This document shows positions 18,202 through 26,755 of a DNA stretch of 49,885 bases, one piece after another. Under the pieces are notes generated by a model. It was not told the origin of the DNA. It saw only the letters and a list, made by a program, of their open reading frames with translations, and ran no database searches. A program made the translations under genes and the position numbers. This DNA is from an uncultured Bacteroides sp. (lineage in GTDB: Bacteria; Bacteroidota; Bacteroidia; Bacteroidales; Bacteroidaceae). How positions within the stretch are numbered: position 1 is the first letter of the stretch; each line of letters starts with the position of its first letter. The stretch is taken from assembly GCA_947074275.1 (NCBI GenBank), contig CAMTPA010000012.1, positions 1 through 49,885 of the forward strand, in the 5' to 3' direction.

Positions 18202-18209
18202 TACATTTG
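18202..18209 (+). promoter_or_regulatory. -7 box of the dnaX promoter
   Basis: TACATTTG matches TAnnTTTG and lies 42 bases before the dnaX ATG. A weak -33-like TTTA lies 19 bases upstream of it. It is divergent from the FtsB/DivIC-like promoter, with about 78 bp between the two boxes. Confidence 0.6.
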
Positions 18210-18250
18210 CACAAAGTCAAAAAAATAAATCATAGAGACAACACCACAGT

Positions 18251-20086
18251 ATGGAGAATTATATTGTATCTGCTCGAAAATATCGCCCGTCCACTTTTCA
18301 GTCGGTGGTGGGGCAACAAGCCTTGACTACAACGCTGAAAAACGCCATTGCTATTCAGAAATTGGCTCACGCATATTTGTTTTGTGGTCCGCGTGGAGTG
18401 GGAAAAACCACCTGTGCACGTATCTTTGCGAAAACAATCAACTGCCTTTCGCCTACTGCCGAAGGCGAGGCTTGCAATGCTTGCGAGTCTTGCGTTGCGT
18501 TCAACGAACAACGTTCATATAACATTCACGAGCTGGATGCTGCCTCCAACAACTCGGTAGATGACATCAGGCAACTGGTAGATCAAGTGCGCATACCCCC
18601 TCAATTGGGCAAGTACAAGGTGTATATCATCGACGAGGTTCATATGTTGTCGCAAAGTGCCTTTAATGCTTTCTTGAAAACTCTTGAAGAGCCACCTCAT
18701 CACGCTATATTTATTCTTGCCACTACCGAAAAGCATAAGATTCTTCCCACCATCTTGTCACGTTGTCAGATATACGATTTCAATCGGATAAGCGTGGACG
18801 ATACAGTCAATCATCTGAGTTATGTGGCTGCTACCGAAGGCGTGCAAGCCGAGCCCGAAGCTCTCAATGTGATAGCTCTGAAAGCTGATGGAGGGATGCG
18901 CGATGCTTTGTCTATTTTCGATCAGGTGGTGAGTTTCACGGCTGGCAACATCACTTATCAAAGTGTAATAGACAACCTCAATGTGCTCGATTATGAATAT
19001 TATTTCCGCTTGACCGATTGCTTGCTCACCAATAAAGTGAGTGAGTCTTTGTTGCTTTTCGATGAGGTGTTGAGCAAAGGGTTTGATGGTAGCCATTTTG
19101 TAACAGGGCTTTCGTCTCACTTTCGCGACTTGTTGGTGAGTAAAGACCCCTCTACTTTGGTGTTGCTTCAGGTAGGCGCAGCTATTCGCGAACGTTATCA
19201 GGCGCAAGCGCAAAAATGCCCGTTACCTTTCCTTTATCAAGCCATCAAGCTTTGCAATGATTGTGATATGAATTATCGTGCCAGCAAAAACAAGCGTTTG
19301 TTGGTGGAGCTGACCTTGATTCAGGTGGCTCAAATCACAGCCGAAGGTGACGATGTGAGTGGTGGGCGTAGCCCTAAGAAGATATTAAAACCCGTATTCA
19401 ATCAGGCTGCGAATGCTCAGCAATCGCAATCTGGTGCTCAAGCTGTTGCGCAAACTCAGGCGGCAACAGCAGCTCCTGCTTCTGCTCCTTCATCCATTGT
19501 TTCGGATGCCCCTTCAACTTACAATACATCGCCTGCTGCAACGTCGGCGGCTCCTTCTGCGGCACAGAGTCCTCAGCCCGAAATCAAAGGCCAAGTGCTC
19601 AATCGCTCTACAATGAGGGTTTCTATAAAGAATCCTGTAAAGAAGGATAATGGCTCTGCAACAGTTCATAGCAATCAAGCGTCATCAGTGTCGCCAGTGG
19701 CTGCTGCTGTACAAGAAGATTTTATATTCAATGAAAAAGATTTGAATTATTATTGGCAAGCTTATGCAGCACAATTGCCCAAAGAGCAGGTGGCTTTGGC
19801 CAAGCGTATGCAACTGATACGTCCTGTGTTGTTGTCGGATGGAGTGACTTTTGAAATTGTGGTGGAAAATGAAATGGTGGGTAAAGATTTTACTGTGCTC
19901 ATCACCGAGTTGCAAAACTATATGCGCACCTCTTTGCAAAACAGCAAGGTCAGAATGACGATTCGCATTAGTGAAGCCGCTGAGAACAATCGCCCCATTA
20001 GTCGTGTAGAGAAGTTTCAGCAGATGGTGACTAAGAACAATGCTTTGATGCAGCTTAAAGAGACATTTGGATTGGAATTATATTGA
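18251..20086 (+). CDS. dnaX: DNA polymerase III subunit gamma/tau
   Basis: This is the 611-residue clamp-loader ATPase of the replisome. The N-terminal AAA+ module has Walker A GPRGVGKTT, the zinc-binding cluster with CNACESC, Walker B VYIIDEVHML and the sensor/SRC region ILPTILSRCQ. The clamp-loader collar follows to about residue 370. Next is a low-complexity linker rich in Ala, Gln, Ser and Pro (about 385-470), then a C-terminal domain (about 490-611) that presumably contacts the polymerase. I saw no A-rich slippery site of the E. coli type, so probably only the full-length form is made. Confidence 0.97.
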   Translation: MENYIVSARKYRPSTFQSVVGQQALTTTLKNAIAIQKLAHAYLFCGPRGVGKTTCARIFAKTINCLSPTAEGEACNACESCVAFNEQRSYNIHELDAASNNSVDDIRQLVDQVRIPPQLGKYKVYIIDEVHMLSQSAFNAFLKTLEEPPHHAIFILATTEKHKILPTILSRCQIYDFNRISVDDTVNHLSYVAATEGVQAEPEALNVIALKADGGMRDALSIFDQVVSFTAGNITYQSVIDNLNVLDYEYYFRLTDCLLTNKVSESLLLFDEVLSKGFDGSHFVTGLSSHFRDLLVSKDPSTLVLLQVGAAIRERYQAQAQKCPLPFLYQAIKLCNDCDMNYRASKNKRLLVELTLIQVAQITAEGDDVSGGRSPKKILKPVFNQAANAQQSQSGAQAVAQTQAATAAPASAPSSIVSDAPSTYNTSPAATSAAPSAAQSPQPEIKGQVLNRSTMRVSIKNPVKKDNGSATVHSNQASSVSPVAAAVQEDFIFNEKDLNYYWQAYAAQLPKEQVALAKRMQLIRPVLLSDGVTFEIVVENEMVGKDFTVLITELQNYMRTSLQNSKVRMTIRISEAAENNRPISRVEKFQQMVTKNNALMQLKETFGLELY

Positions 20087-20109
20087 GCGATATTGTAGGA
20101 ATCTAATAT

Positions 20110-20159
20110 AAAATGGAATAGCCTCTATTTGCAAAAGTAAATAGAGGCTATTCCATTTT
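20110..20159. terminator. Perfect 21-bp bidirectional terminator between dnaX and pspC
   Basis: Arms 20110-20130 and 20139-20159 are perfect reverse complements of 21 bp with an 8-base loop. The outer ends are AAAA and TTTT, so it can work in both directions for the convergent dnaX and PspC genes. Confidence 0.88.
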
Positions 20160-20194
20160 GTTACATCCTATGCCGATGCGTTGGGAGTAAAAAT

Positions 20195-20389
20195 CTAATT
20201 TCTTTGTTCGGGCATAATAATCCACAATATAATGTATATAATCACTCCAGAAAAAATAGTGAAGATAGTGGCAAGTGAATAGATGATTCTGACCATTGAT
20301 ACATCCCAACCAAAATAGTTGGCGATACCAGCGCAAACACCTGCAATCATTTTATTCGATGACGAACGAGTTAGCTTTTTACTTTCCAT
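20195..20389 (-). CDS. PspC-domain membrane protein
   Basis: This 64-residue protein is almost entirely one PspC domain: LTRSSSNKMIAGVCAGIANYFGWD, then a membrane helix from about YSLATIFTIF to IIYIILWIIMPEQ. PspC-domain proteins take part in envelope-stress sensing in Proteobacteria. The short stand-alone form in Bacteroidetes has no proven role. The gene is not near a pspA homologue here. Confidence 0.9.
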   Translation of the reverse strand: MESKKLTRSSSNKMIAGVCAGIANYFGWDVSMVRIIYSLATIFTIFSGVIIYIILWIIMPEQRN

Positions 20390-20442
20390 AGAACAATCGG
20401 ATTTTGATTAATGAATAAAAATATAAGTAAATGTCGTATTAT

Positions 20443-20477
20443 TAAAAAATCCTGTAAGTTTTAAAACTTACAGGATT
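20443..20477 (-). terminator. Terminator of tRNA-His
   Basis: A 30-base perfect palindrome (arms 20448-20462 and 20463-20477) lies just downstream of the tRNA on the minus strand and is followed there by a six-T run. Confidence 0.88.
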
Positions 20478-20493
20478 CATTATTTGAATGAAG

Positions 20494-20568
<75 letters not shown>

Positions 20569-20596
20569 GTGTTTGCGTTATTTCTCAAACGCGGTG

Positions 20597-20627
20597 CAAA
20601 GATAGAGGTTATCTTTAATTCTGCAAA
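20597..20627 (-). promoter_or_regulatory. Complete primary-sigma promoter of tRNA-His
   Basis: Minus-strand TTTG (20624-20627), exactly 19 bases, then TATCTTTG (20597-20604). Both elements and the spacing fit the Bacteroidetes consensus, making this the best promoter in the window. Transcription would start about 22 bases before the tRNA. Confidence 0.88.
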
Positions 20628-20643
20628 CAAAACGAAGCTTTTT

Positions 20644-21765
20644 TTAGTGAAAAAAATACTCTTCTATTCCAATATTATGTTCCTCAAAAAGTTTTCTTGC
20701 ATCTTTTGTAAAGATACTCAGTTTGTTACGTGATGTTTCGGTCAGCGAGTCGGTGGGGTGGTTTGCAGGATATAGTACGTAGTTTTGTTTGCCCGATATG
20801 GCAGGCCTGTCAGTCCACACCAAGCTATAACCGCAATCTGCTACTCGTGTCACGCTGTCTTTTTCTAAAGTCATTTTAAAGAAGATTCCCCCATCTGTTC
20901 CTCTTTTCGACATATTGGATATTAAATTGCCCATAGAGTATACTACAATGTGTTTGCTATCTGCTATGCTATCGGTGCGCACTTCCATAGGTTGCACCAC
21001 GTGTGGATGCGCACCGATGATGTGTGTCACTCCTTTCGTAAGCAGCCAATCGGCCAGTTCGCGTTGTTGCTTTGAGGGTAGTGACACATACTCTTCTCCC
21101 CAGTGCATACAAGCGATGATAACGTCGGGCAGTAGTGTCAAGGTTTGATTAATATCTTGTTCCATCACAGCTTTTTCAATGTAGTTTACTACATTGGGCG
21201 AAACAGCCTTAATGCCATTGGTGCCATACGTGTAGTTGAGCAATGCTATGCGAAACCCATTTTTTTCAATCAGATAGGGATATTTTTGTTGACGCACATC
21301 GGGGTTGGCGTATGCGCCAAGATACCCAATAGCGGCTGAGTCCATCAGCAAGATGGTGCGCTCTAAACCAGACTTTCCACGGTCTAAACAATGGTTGTTG
21401 GCAAAGGTCAATACATCAAATCCAGCTTCTTTGATAGCTTGCAGATACTCATCGGGGGCACTAAAGGCGGGATAGCCTGCGTATGGTTTGCCGCCAAGTG
21501 TCACTTCCAAATTGCCAATCGCTACATCGGCTGCGCTGATTTCTTTTCTTACGTGCTCAAAGCAATTGGTGTAGTTGTATCCAGTAGAGGTGCGTGCAGC
21601 GTCTATTTGTGCCTGATGCTGCATCAAGTCGCCTGCAAAGAGCAACGTGATAGTCTGCTTTTGCACGATGGAGTCTGTACGAATGGTATCTGATGGTATT
21701 TGTGCATTGCTGTTGTTGCAAGCAAATAGAGGTAGTATGGCAAGTAGTCGTAAAAGTGTTTTCAT
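20644..21765 (-). CDS. CapA/PgsA-family metallophosphatase-like lipoprotein
   Basis: This 373-residue protein has lipobox LFAC (Cys16) and a single CapA (PGA_cap) domain with the family motifs LFAGDLMQH, AIGNLEVTLGG, TFANNHCLDRG, CMHWGEEY and IGAHPHVVQPMEV. The fold is related to calcineurin-like phosphoesterases, and the Asp/Asn/His residues in these motifs should bind metal. CapA is named for poly-gamma-glutamate capsule synthesis, but no capB or capC is nearby, so that role is not supported here. Confidence 0.88.
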   Translation of the reverse strand: MKTLLRLLAILPLFACNNSNAQIPSDTIRTDSIVQKQTITLLFAGDLMQHQAQIDAARTSTGYNYTNCFEHVRKEISAADVAIGNLEVTLGGKPYAGYPAFSAPDEYLQAIKEAGFDVLTFANNHCLDRGKSGLERTILLMDSAAIGYLGAYANPDVRQQKYPYLIEKNGFRIALLNYTYGTNGIKAVSPNVVNYIEKAVMEQDINQTLTLLPDVIIACMHWGEEYVSLPSKQQRELADWLLTKGVTHIIGAHPHVVQPMEVRTDSIADSKHIVVYSMGNLISNMSKRGTDGGIFFKMTLEKDSVTRVADCGYSLVWTDRPAISGKQNYVLYPANHPTDSLTETSRNKLSIFTKDARKLFEEHNIGIEEYFFH

Positions 21766-21792
21766 AGAATATGTAGTAGAGAGGATACTAAA

Positions 21793-21850
21793 AACACGAT
21801 CTGTACGAATGGCATTTTATAAGGATGTCAAGAAACGTACAGACCGTGTT
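21793..21850 (-). terminator. Terminator of folD
   Basis: Arms 21793-21807 and 21836-21850 are 15 bp with one mismatch. On the minus strand the hairpin follows the folD stop by 16 bases and is followed by a T-run. Confidence 0.8.
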
Positions 21851-21866
21851 CGATTATAATAATGTT

Positions 21867-22748
21867 TTATTGATAAATGGCCTTCTTGCCAGCCAATAAT
21901 GTGTTTTTCATCAACGACACGATTGTCATTGGGCCTACTCCTCCAGGCACAGGTGTGATATATGCGCATTTAGGAGCTACTTCATCAAATTTTACATCAC
22001 CAGTCAGTTTGAATCCCGATTTCTTAGAAGCATCGGCCACGCGAGTAGTACCTACATCAATCACGGTAGCACCCTCTTTCACCATATCTGCCGTTACAAA
22101 ATTGGGTTGTCCCAATGCGGCGATGATAATATCAGCCTCTTGGCACTCTTTCACCAAGTCGCGCGAGCGGCTGTGGCACACAGTCACCGTGGCATCGCCG
22201 GGATATGCCTTTTGCATCATCAGGGCCGCCATTGGTTTGCCCACGATGTTGCTTCTGCCCAGCACCACGCATTTCTTGCCCGATGTTTCGATGTTGTAAC
22301 GTTTCAATAGTTCGAGTATACCGTTGGGAGTGGCCGACACGTAGCAAGGTAAGCCGATAGACATACGCCCCACATTGATAGGGTGAAAACCATCCACGTC
22401 TTTTCGATAATCAATCGTTTCTATCACTTTTTGTTCTGAGATGTGCTTGGGCAAGGGTAGCTGAACGATAAAGCCATCTACGTCGGCATTTTCGTTTAGT
22501 TCTCTCACTTTAGCCAATAGCTCTTCTTCGGTCACGTCATCTTCGTAGCGAATCAATGAAGATTTGAAACCACACGCTTCGCACGCTTTTACTTTGGCTG
22601 CCACGTATGTTTCGCTACCACCATCGTGGCCTACCAAAATAGCGGCTAAGTGTGGACGTTTTTCACCTGCGGCTACCATATCAGCCACTTCTGCTGCAAT
22701 TTCTTGCTTTACTTGCTCCGAAATAGCTTTTCCGTCAATCAGATTCAT
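21867..22748 (-). CDS. folD: Bifunctional methylenetetrahydrofolate dehydrogenase/cyclohydrolase
   Basis: This 293-residue cytoplasmic enzyme of one-carbon metabolism oxidises 5,10-methylene-THF to 5,10-methenyl-THF and hydrolyses it to 10-formyl-THF. Motifs are [15 protein letters not shown] (with the catalytic Tyr-x3-Lys), [19 protein letters not shown], the NADP-binding [11 protein letters not shown] and [10 protein letters not shown]. Length is normal and the gene appears monocistronic. Confidence 0.97.
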   Translation of the reverse strand: MNLIDGKAISEQVKQEIAAEVADMVAAGEKRPHLAAILVGHDGGSETYVAAKVKACEACGFKSSLIRYEDDVTEEELLAKVRELNENADVDGFIVQLPLPKHISEQKVIETIDYRKDVDGFHPINVGRMSIGLPCYVSATPNGILELLKRYNIETSGKKCVVLGRSNIVGKPMAALMMQKAYPGDATVTVCHSRSRDLVKECQEADIIIAALGQPNFVTADMVKEGATVIDVGTTRVADASKKSGFKLTGDVKFDEVAPKCAYITPVPGGVGPMTIVSLMKNTLLAGKKAIYQ

Positions 22749-23229
22749 ATTTATTCTTTGAGTTTTTATAAAGTACTGAACAAAAGTAGAATAAAATGCC
22801 GAACTCTACAAATGGTAAGGGATTATTGGTTGTAAAAAAGCATTTCTGTTTTGAGGTTACTTTTCGTTTGTACGAATAAAACCCCTATATTTACGCATCT
22901 TTTTATTGAGTTCGGGTTTTGCAGAAAACGGATGCCGATAATTGGAAAATCACAACAAAATAGTGCAGCCGCTTAACTTCATTTTATAGGTATGCCTACT
23001 CAGGTTGCTGGCAAGGCCTCTTCAGGTTGCTGGCAAGGCTTTGCTACTGCGCTGGCAAGGCCTACTCAGTGCGTGGGCATAAACACGGTTTGGCGGTGAA
23101 GCTTATGTGTTGGTAATGAGTGTATTGCAAAGTGGGCTTTTTGATAGGCTCAACTTCTGCTTTTTAATAAATAAATTGAACTTGATAAACTTGAATTGCT
23201 ATCTTTTTCTTTCGATAAATAGACTATTT
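22749..23229. other. Intergenic region with 22-bp tandem repeat
   Basis: This 480-bp gap between the folD start and the lipocalin-like gene holds no credible gene. The only clear structure is the GC-rich tandem repeat at 22996-23083. An in-frame extension of the downstream gene to 23107 exists but lacks a signal-peptide rationale. Confidence 0.6.
22996..23083. repeat. Four 22-bp tandem units with core CTGGCAAGGC
   Basis: Units at 22996, 23018, 23040 and 23062 are each 22 bp. The first three end in CTGGCAAGGC; the first two share the preceding TTCAGGTTG-like sequence and the fourth is degenerate. A related two-unit copy occurs at 32524-32567, about 9.5 kb away. Both are GC-rich islands in AT-rich intergenic DNA. 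Confidence 0.8.
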
Positions 23230-23664
23230 ATGAAACGTATTTCTCTATATCTGGCCTGTTGCTTGGTGTTTTTGGTAGTTGGCTGCAAAAAAGACGAAAG
23301 CTTCGTCTACAACGAGGCGTTGCTTATTGGCACGTGGAAAGCGGTGGAATGCAATGGTGCTCCAGTTGAGGCCGAAGCGGTGAATGCTTATATCTTTGGT
23401 GCCGATGGAAGAGCGGTGTATGGACGATGGAAAAACACAAGCAGCGAAAGGGCTGAGTGGGTTGAAAATACGTTCAACTACAAATGCAAAGAAAAACAGG
23501 TGGTGCTTGCCAACTCCAATACTCGGTTTGTGCTGGAGGTGACGCAGCTCACTGAAACAAGTTTGCAATGTAAGATGGTGGTTTACATAAGCCACACCGA
23601 CGAGAGTGGGGGAGATTACTCCTCTTATATATATAAGCGTACGTTGGAGGAGGATTTGCCTTGA
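23230..23664 (+). CDS. Lipocalin-like lipoprotein
   Basis: This 144-residue protein has lipobox LVVGC (Cys19) followed by KKDES. The body begins LLIGTWKAVECNG and continues as alternating beta strands (AYIFGADGRAVYGRW, NTFNYKCKEKQVVL, RFVLEVTQLTETSLQCKMV), which is the pattern of lipocalin-like domains in Bacteroidetes lipoproteins. No ligand can be inferred. I chose the ATG at 23230 over the upstream in-frame start at 23107 because it begins exactly at the signal peptide. Confidence 0.75.
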   Translation: MKRISLYLACCLVFLVVGCKKDESFVYNEALLIGTWKAVECNGAPVEAEAVNAYIFGADGRAVYGRWKNTSSERAEWVENTFNYKCKEKQVVLANSNTRFVLEVTQLTETSLQCKMVVYISHTDESGGDYSSYIYKRTLEEDLP

Positions 23665-23690
23665 ACCGCAAAAACAACCGCATAGAACAC

Positions 23691-23732
23691 ACGAGCAGCT
23701 ACACTCAAGGCGAGATAGCTGCTCGTTTTTTT
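23691..23732 (+). terminator. Terminator after the lipocalin-like gene
   Basis: ACGAGCAGCTA pairs perfectly with TAGCTGCTCGT across a 14-base loop, followed by a run of T. It isolates this gene from the TonB-receptor operon. Confidence 0.9.
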
Positions 23733-23865
23733 AGATACCTACACACCCTTTTGCTTTTCGTAACCAATTTGTAACCATATCGTAAATCAATCGTATGACT
23801 TATGTATTACGTGCGTAATTCGTTTGCCTCACCTTTGCAGTGATTTAAGAAACGAACGAAATACA

Positions 23866-26685
23866 ATGACTACAAAATTGATTAAGATTACAAACTTCGA
23901 TTTAGGAAAAAAACTTTTCCTCCTTCTTCTTTTTATTTTGTCGGCTATGGCAGTGATGGCAGGCACTCTTTCGGGCACTATTCTCGATAAGCAGACAGGT
24001 GAACCTATGACGGGTGCTACTGTGCAGATAATGGGCACAACGATGGGAAGTGTTGCCGACTTGGATGGAAATTACATCATCAACAACATTCAGCCCGGAA
24101 CTTATACCATTGAGGTGAAATATGTGGGCTACAAAGACATTCAGCAAAATGAAGTAAGAATAGGCAATCAGCCAGTAGTACTCAACTTCGAGCTTGAGAG
24201 CGATGCACAAGCATTGGGCGAAGTGGCGGTTGTGGCACGTATGAAACGAAACACCGATGTGTCGATGATGACCGCACAGCGTCATAGCTTGTTGGTGCAG
24301 AGTGGCGTATCGGCACAGCAGATTAGCAAAACACAAGACCGAGATGCTTCGGAAGTCATTAAGCGTGTGCCGGGTGTTTCCATTATCGACGAGAAATTTG
24401 TGATGGTGCGCGGATTGTCGCAGCGATACAACAATGTGTGGATAAACGGTGGTGCTGTGCCCAGTTCGGAAGCTGATGCACGTGCTTTCTCATTCGATAT
24501 AGTGCCCAGCTCGCAACTCGATAATATGGTGATTGTGAAAAGTCCTGCTCCCGAATATCCTGCCGACTTTACGGGTGGGTTCATATTGCTTAATACCAAA
24601 GAGATGCCTTCAGAAAACTCATTCTTGGTGTCGGTGGGAACAAGCATAAACGATCGAACTCATTTTCAGAACTTCCTTTCGAACGCTGGTGGTGGAACCG
24701 ACTTCTTGGGTTTTGATAATGGTATGCGTATGCCTACCGCAGGAATGAAAGGAGATATGAACACCTTTGCAGGAAACAGCAGTCGAATAGATTTGATGAA
24801 CAACGGGCTCAACAACAATTGGCTGGTGAAAAGCAGTAAGCCCGCTGCCGACCTACGTTTCAATATGGCCTATGCACATCGCTGGGAGTTCGAGAGCGGA
24901 AGGGAGTTTGGAGTGCTTGCATCTGCCAATTATAGCAACACGTTCAAGCGATATACCGATATGGAAAACTCGTTGTTTGGCTCGTACGACACCACCAACA
25001 ATCACTCGGTGTATTTGCGCAAAAGCACCGACAACCAATACAATCACGACGTGCGCTTTGGAGCGATGGTCAATCTGACTTTTCAGCCCAAGAATCGCAA
25101 TCAAAGTTATGAGTTCAAGAATATTTTCAATCAAATAGGAAAAAATCGCTATACCGAGCGTCACGGATTTGATGCGCAAAGCAATGATGAACGTAGTATG
25201 GAGTATTACTACTCCAGCCGTAGCACCTACAACGGACAATTCACAGGAAAATATACCCTGAAAGATGGAAAATTGGATTGGAGCACAAGTTACTCTTATG
25301 CCAATCGTCATTTGCCCGATCGTCGTCGCATATTGCTCAACGACTCCGAAACAGCAGGTGTGATAGCGTTGGCCACAGGAAACGATATTACCCGTGAGTT
25401 TACTCGATTGGAAGAGCACATCGGCTCGGTGAACGTGAACTACTTGCAAAACTTCCAGTTTGGTAGCTTTGCTCCCGAACTTCGCGCTGGTGCTTATGCC
25501 GAATATCGCACCCGTACCTACGATACACGCCAGTTTTGCTACGCTTGGGGCAATGATATGCCACAAGGTTTCAAGCAGTTCGACATAACCACCCAGCTGC
25601 TTCAAGAAGAAAATTACGGTGTGGAAAAATTGTTTCTTTACGAGCAGGTGCGCAAGACCAACGATTACAAAGGAAACAATTGGATAGGGTCTGCTTATCT
25701 TGCTGCCAATCTGCCCATCACGCAGCATTTCAATATTTATGCAGGGCTTCGCTACGAATACTCTAATATGGAGCTGATTCGCAACACACGCAATCACGAA
25801 GAGAGTCCCAGCAGCATGTTCTATAAATACAACGACATATTTCCATCTGCCAATGCTCTGTATCGCCTCACTGACAATCAGCAACTTCGCCTTTCGTATG
25901 GCAAGTCGGTCAATCGTCCAGAGTTTCGTGAAGTTTCCACATCGGTCTACTACGATTTCGATTTGGCTGCCAATGTGGAAGGAAATCCATCGTTGAAACC
26001 ATCTTATATACACAACCTTGATTTGCGCTACGAGTGGTATCCATCCAGCGGAGAGTCGTTCTCGGTAGCTCTTTTTTACAAACGCTTCGATTCGCCTATT
26101 GAGTGGACTTACACCGTAAATGGCGGCACCGACCTGACTTACTCAAACAAAAATGCAAAAGCGGCAAACAACTTCGGTATTGAAATAGACTTCCGCAAGA
26201 ACCTCGATTTTATAGGCTTGCGCAACTTCAGCTGGTCGTTCAATGGAGCTTTTATCAAAAGTAAGGTGCTTTTTGATAAAGGTAGCAAAGAAGAAGACCG
26301 TGCAATGCAAGGACAGTCACCTTATCTTATTAACACAGGGATTTTCTACAACCAGCCCAAGTGGGACTTGAATGTAGCGGTGCTTTACAATCGGATTGGC
26401 AAACGAATTATTGGCGTGGGACGCACGGTAGGAGCAAGCGGCGAGCAGACTACCAAAATACCAAATTCGTATGAGATGCCGCGCGATGCCATCGATTTGT
26501 CTGTTAGCAAAAAGTTTGGCTCACTCGAAATCAAAGCCAGCGTGCGCGACTTGCTTGCTCAGCGAGTAAACTTCAAACAGTTTGGCTCTACCATTAATGC
26601 AGGCGAGAAAGTAGAATACGAAGAGATAACTCGAAGCTACAAACCTGGTAGAAATTACCAAGTATCACTGTCGTACACATTTTAA
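23866..26685 (+). CDS. TonB-dependent receptor, non-SusC type
   Basis: This is a 939-residue outer-membrane receptor. The signal peptide ends at AVMA (about residue 32), followed by a CarboxypepD_reg-like domain (GTLSGTILDKQTGEPMTGATV). The plug carries DASEVIKRVPGVSIIDEKFV and MVRGLSQRYNNVWINGG, and the barrel ends in SYTF. The length and plug sequence differ from SusC proteins, and no SusD follows. The next gene is a beta-helix lipoprotein, a pairing that suggests the two act together in uptake or surface binding of an unknown ligand. The ATG at 23866 is preferred because the frame upstream to 23824 opens only with TTG and adds no signal-peptide sequence. Confidence 0.9.
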   Translation: MTTKLIKITNFDLGKKLFLLLLFILSAMAVMAGTLSGTILDKQTGEPMTGATVQIMGTTMGSVADLDGNYIINNIQPGTYTIEVKYVGYKDIQQNEVRIGNQPVVLNFELESDAQALGEVAVVARMKRNTDVSMMTAQRHSLLVQSGVSAQQISKTQDRDASEVIKRVPGVSIIDEKFVMVRGLSQRYNNVWINGGAVPSSEADARAFSFDIVPSSQLDNMVIVKSPAPEYPADFTGGFILLNTKEMPSENSFLVSVGTSINDRTHFQNFLSNAGGGTDFLGFDNGMRMPTAGMKGDMNTFAGNSSRIDLMNNGLNNNWLVKSSKPAADLRFNMAYAHRWEFESGREFGVLASANYSNTFKRYTDMENSLFGSYDTTNNHSVYLRKSTDNQYNHDVRFGAMVNLTFQPKNRNQSYEFKNIFNQIGKNRYTERHGFDAQSNDERSMEYYYSSRSTYNGQFTGKYTLKDGKLDWSTSYSYANRHLPDRRRILLNDSETAGVIALATGNDITREFTRLEEHIGSVNVNYLQNFQFGSFAPELRAGAYAEYRTRTYDTRQFCYAWGNDMPQGFKQFDITTQLLQEENYGVEKLFLYEQVRKTNDYKGNNWIGSAYLAANLPITQHFNIYAGLRYEYSNMELIRNTRNHEESPSSMFYKYNDIFPSANALYRLTDNQQLRLSYGKSVNRPEFREVSTSVYYDFDLAANVEGNPSLKPSYIHNLDLRYEWYPSSGESFSVALFYKRFDSPIEWTYTVNGGTDLTYSNKNAKAANNFGIEIDFRKNLDFIGLRNFSWSFNGAFIKSKVLFDKGSKEEDRAMQGQSPYLINTGIFYNQPKWDLNVAVLYNRIGKRIIGVGRTVGASGEQTTKIPNSYEMPRDAIDLSVSKKFGSLEIKASVRDLLAQRVNFKQFGSTINAGEKVEYEEITRSYKPGRNYQVSLSYTF

Positions 26686-26755
26686 TCATATAAAACAGTA
26701 GAATTTAGACAAAAAACTTATTGGAGGTAGATGTGAAAATCACTCCATCCTTAAA

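Noticed and set aside
18251..20086. Programmed frameshift in dnaX giving a short gamma form
   Set aside because: I found no A-rich heptamer followed by a stem-loop at the end of the clamp-loader part.
20644..21765. Poly-gamma-glutamate capsule synthesis
   Set aside because: Only a CapA-like protein is present, with no capB or capC nearby.
21851..22995. Riboswitch upstream of folD
   Set aside because: I looked for purine- or THF-type elements in the gap and saw no conserved core sequence.
24853..26013. 386-codon minus-strand open frame opposite the TonB receptor
   Set aside because: The plus strand encodes a full receptor with intact plug and barrel. The antisense product has no signal, domain or composition of a real protein.
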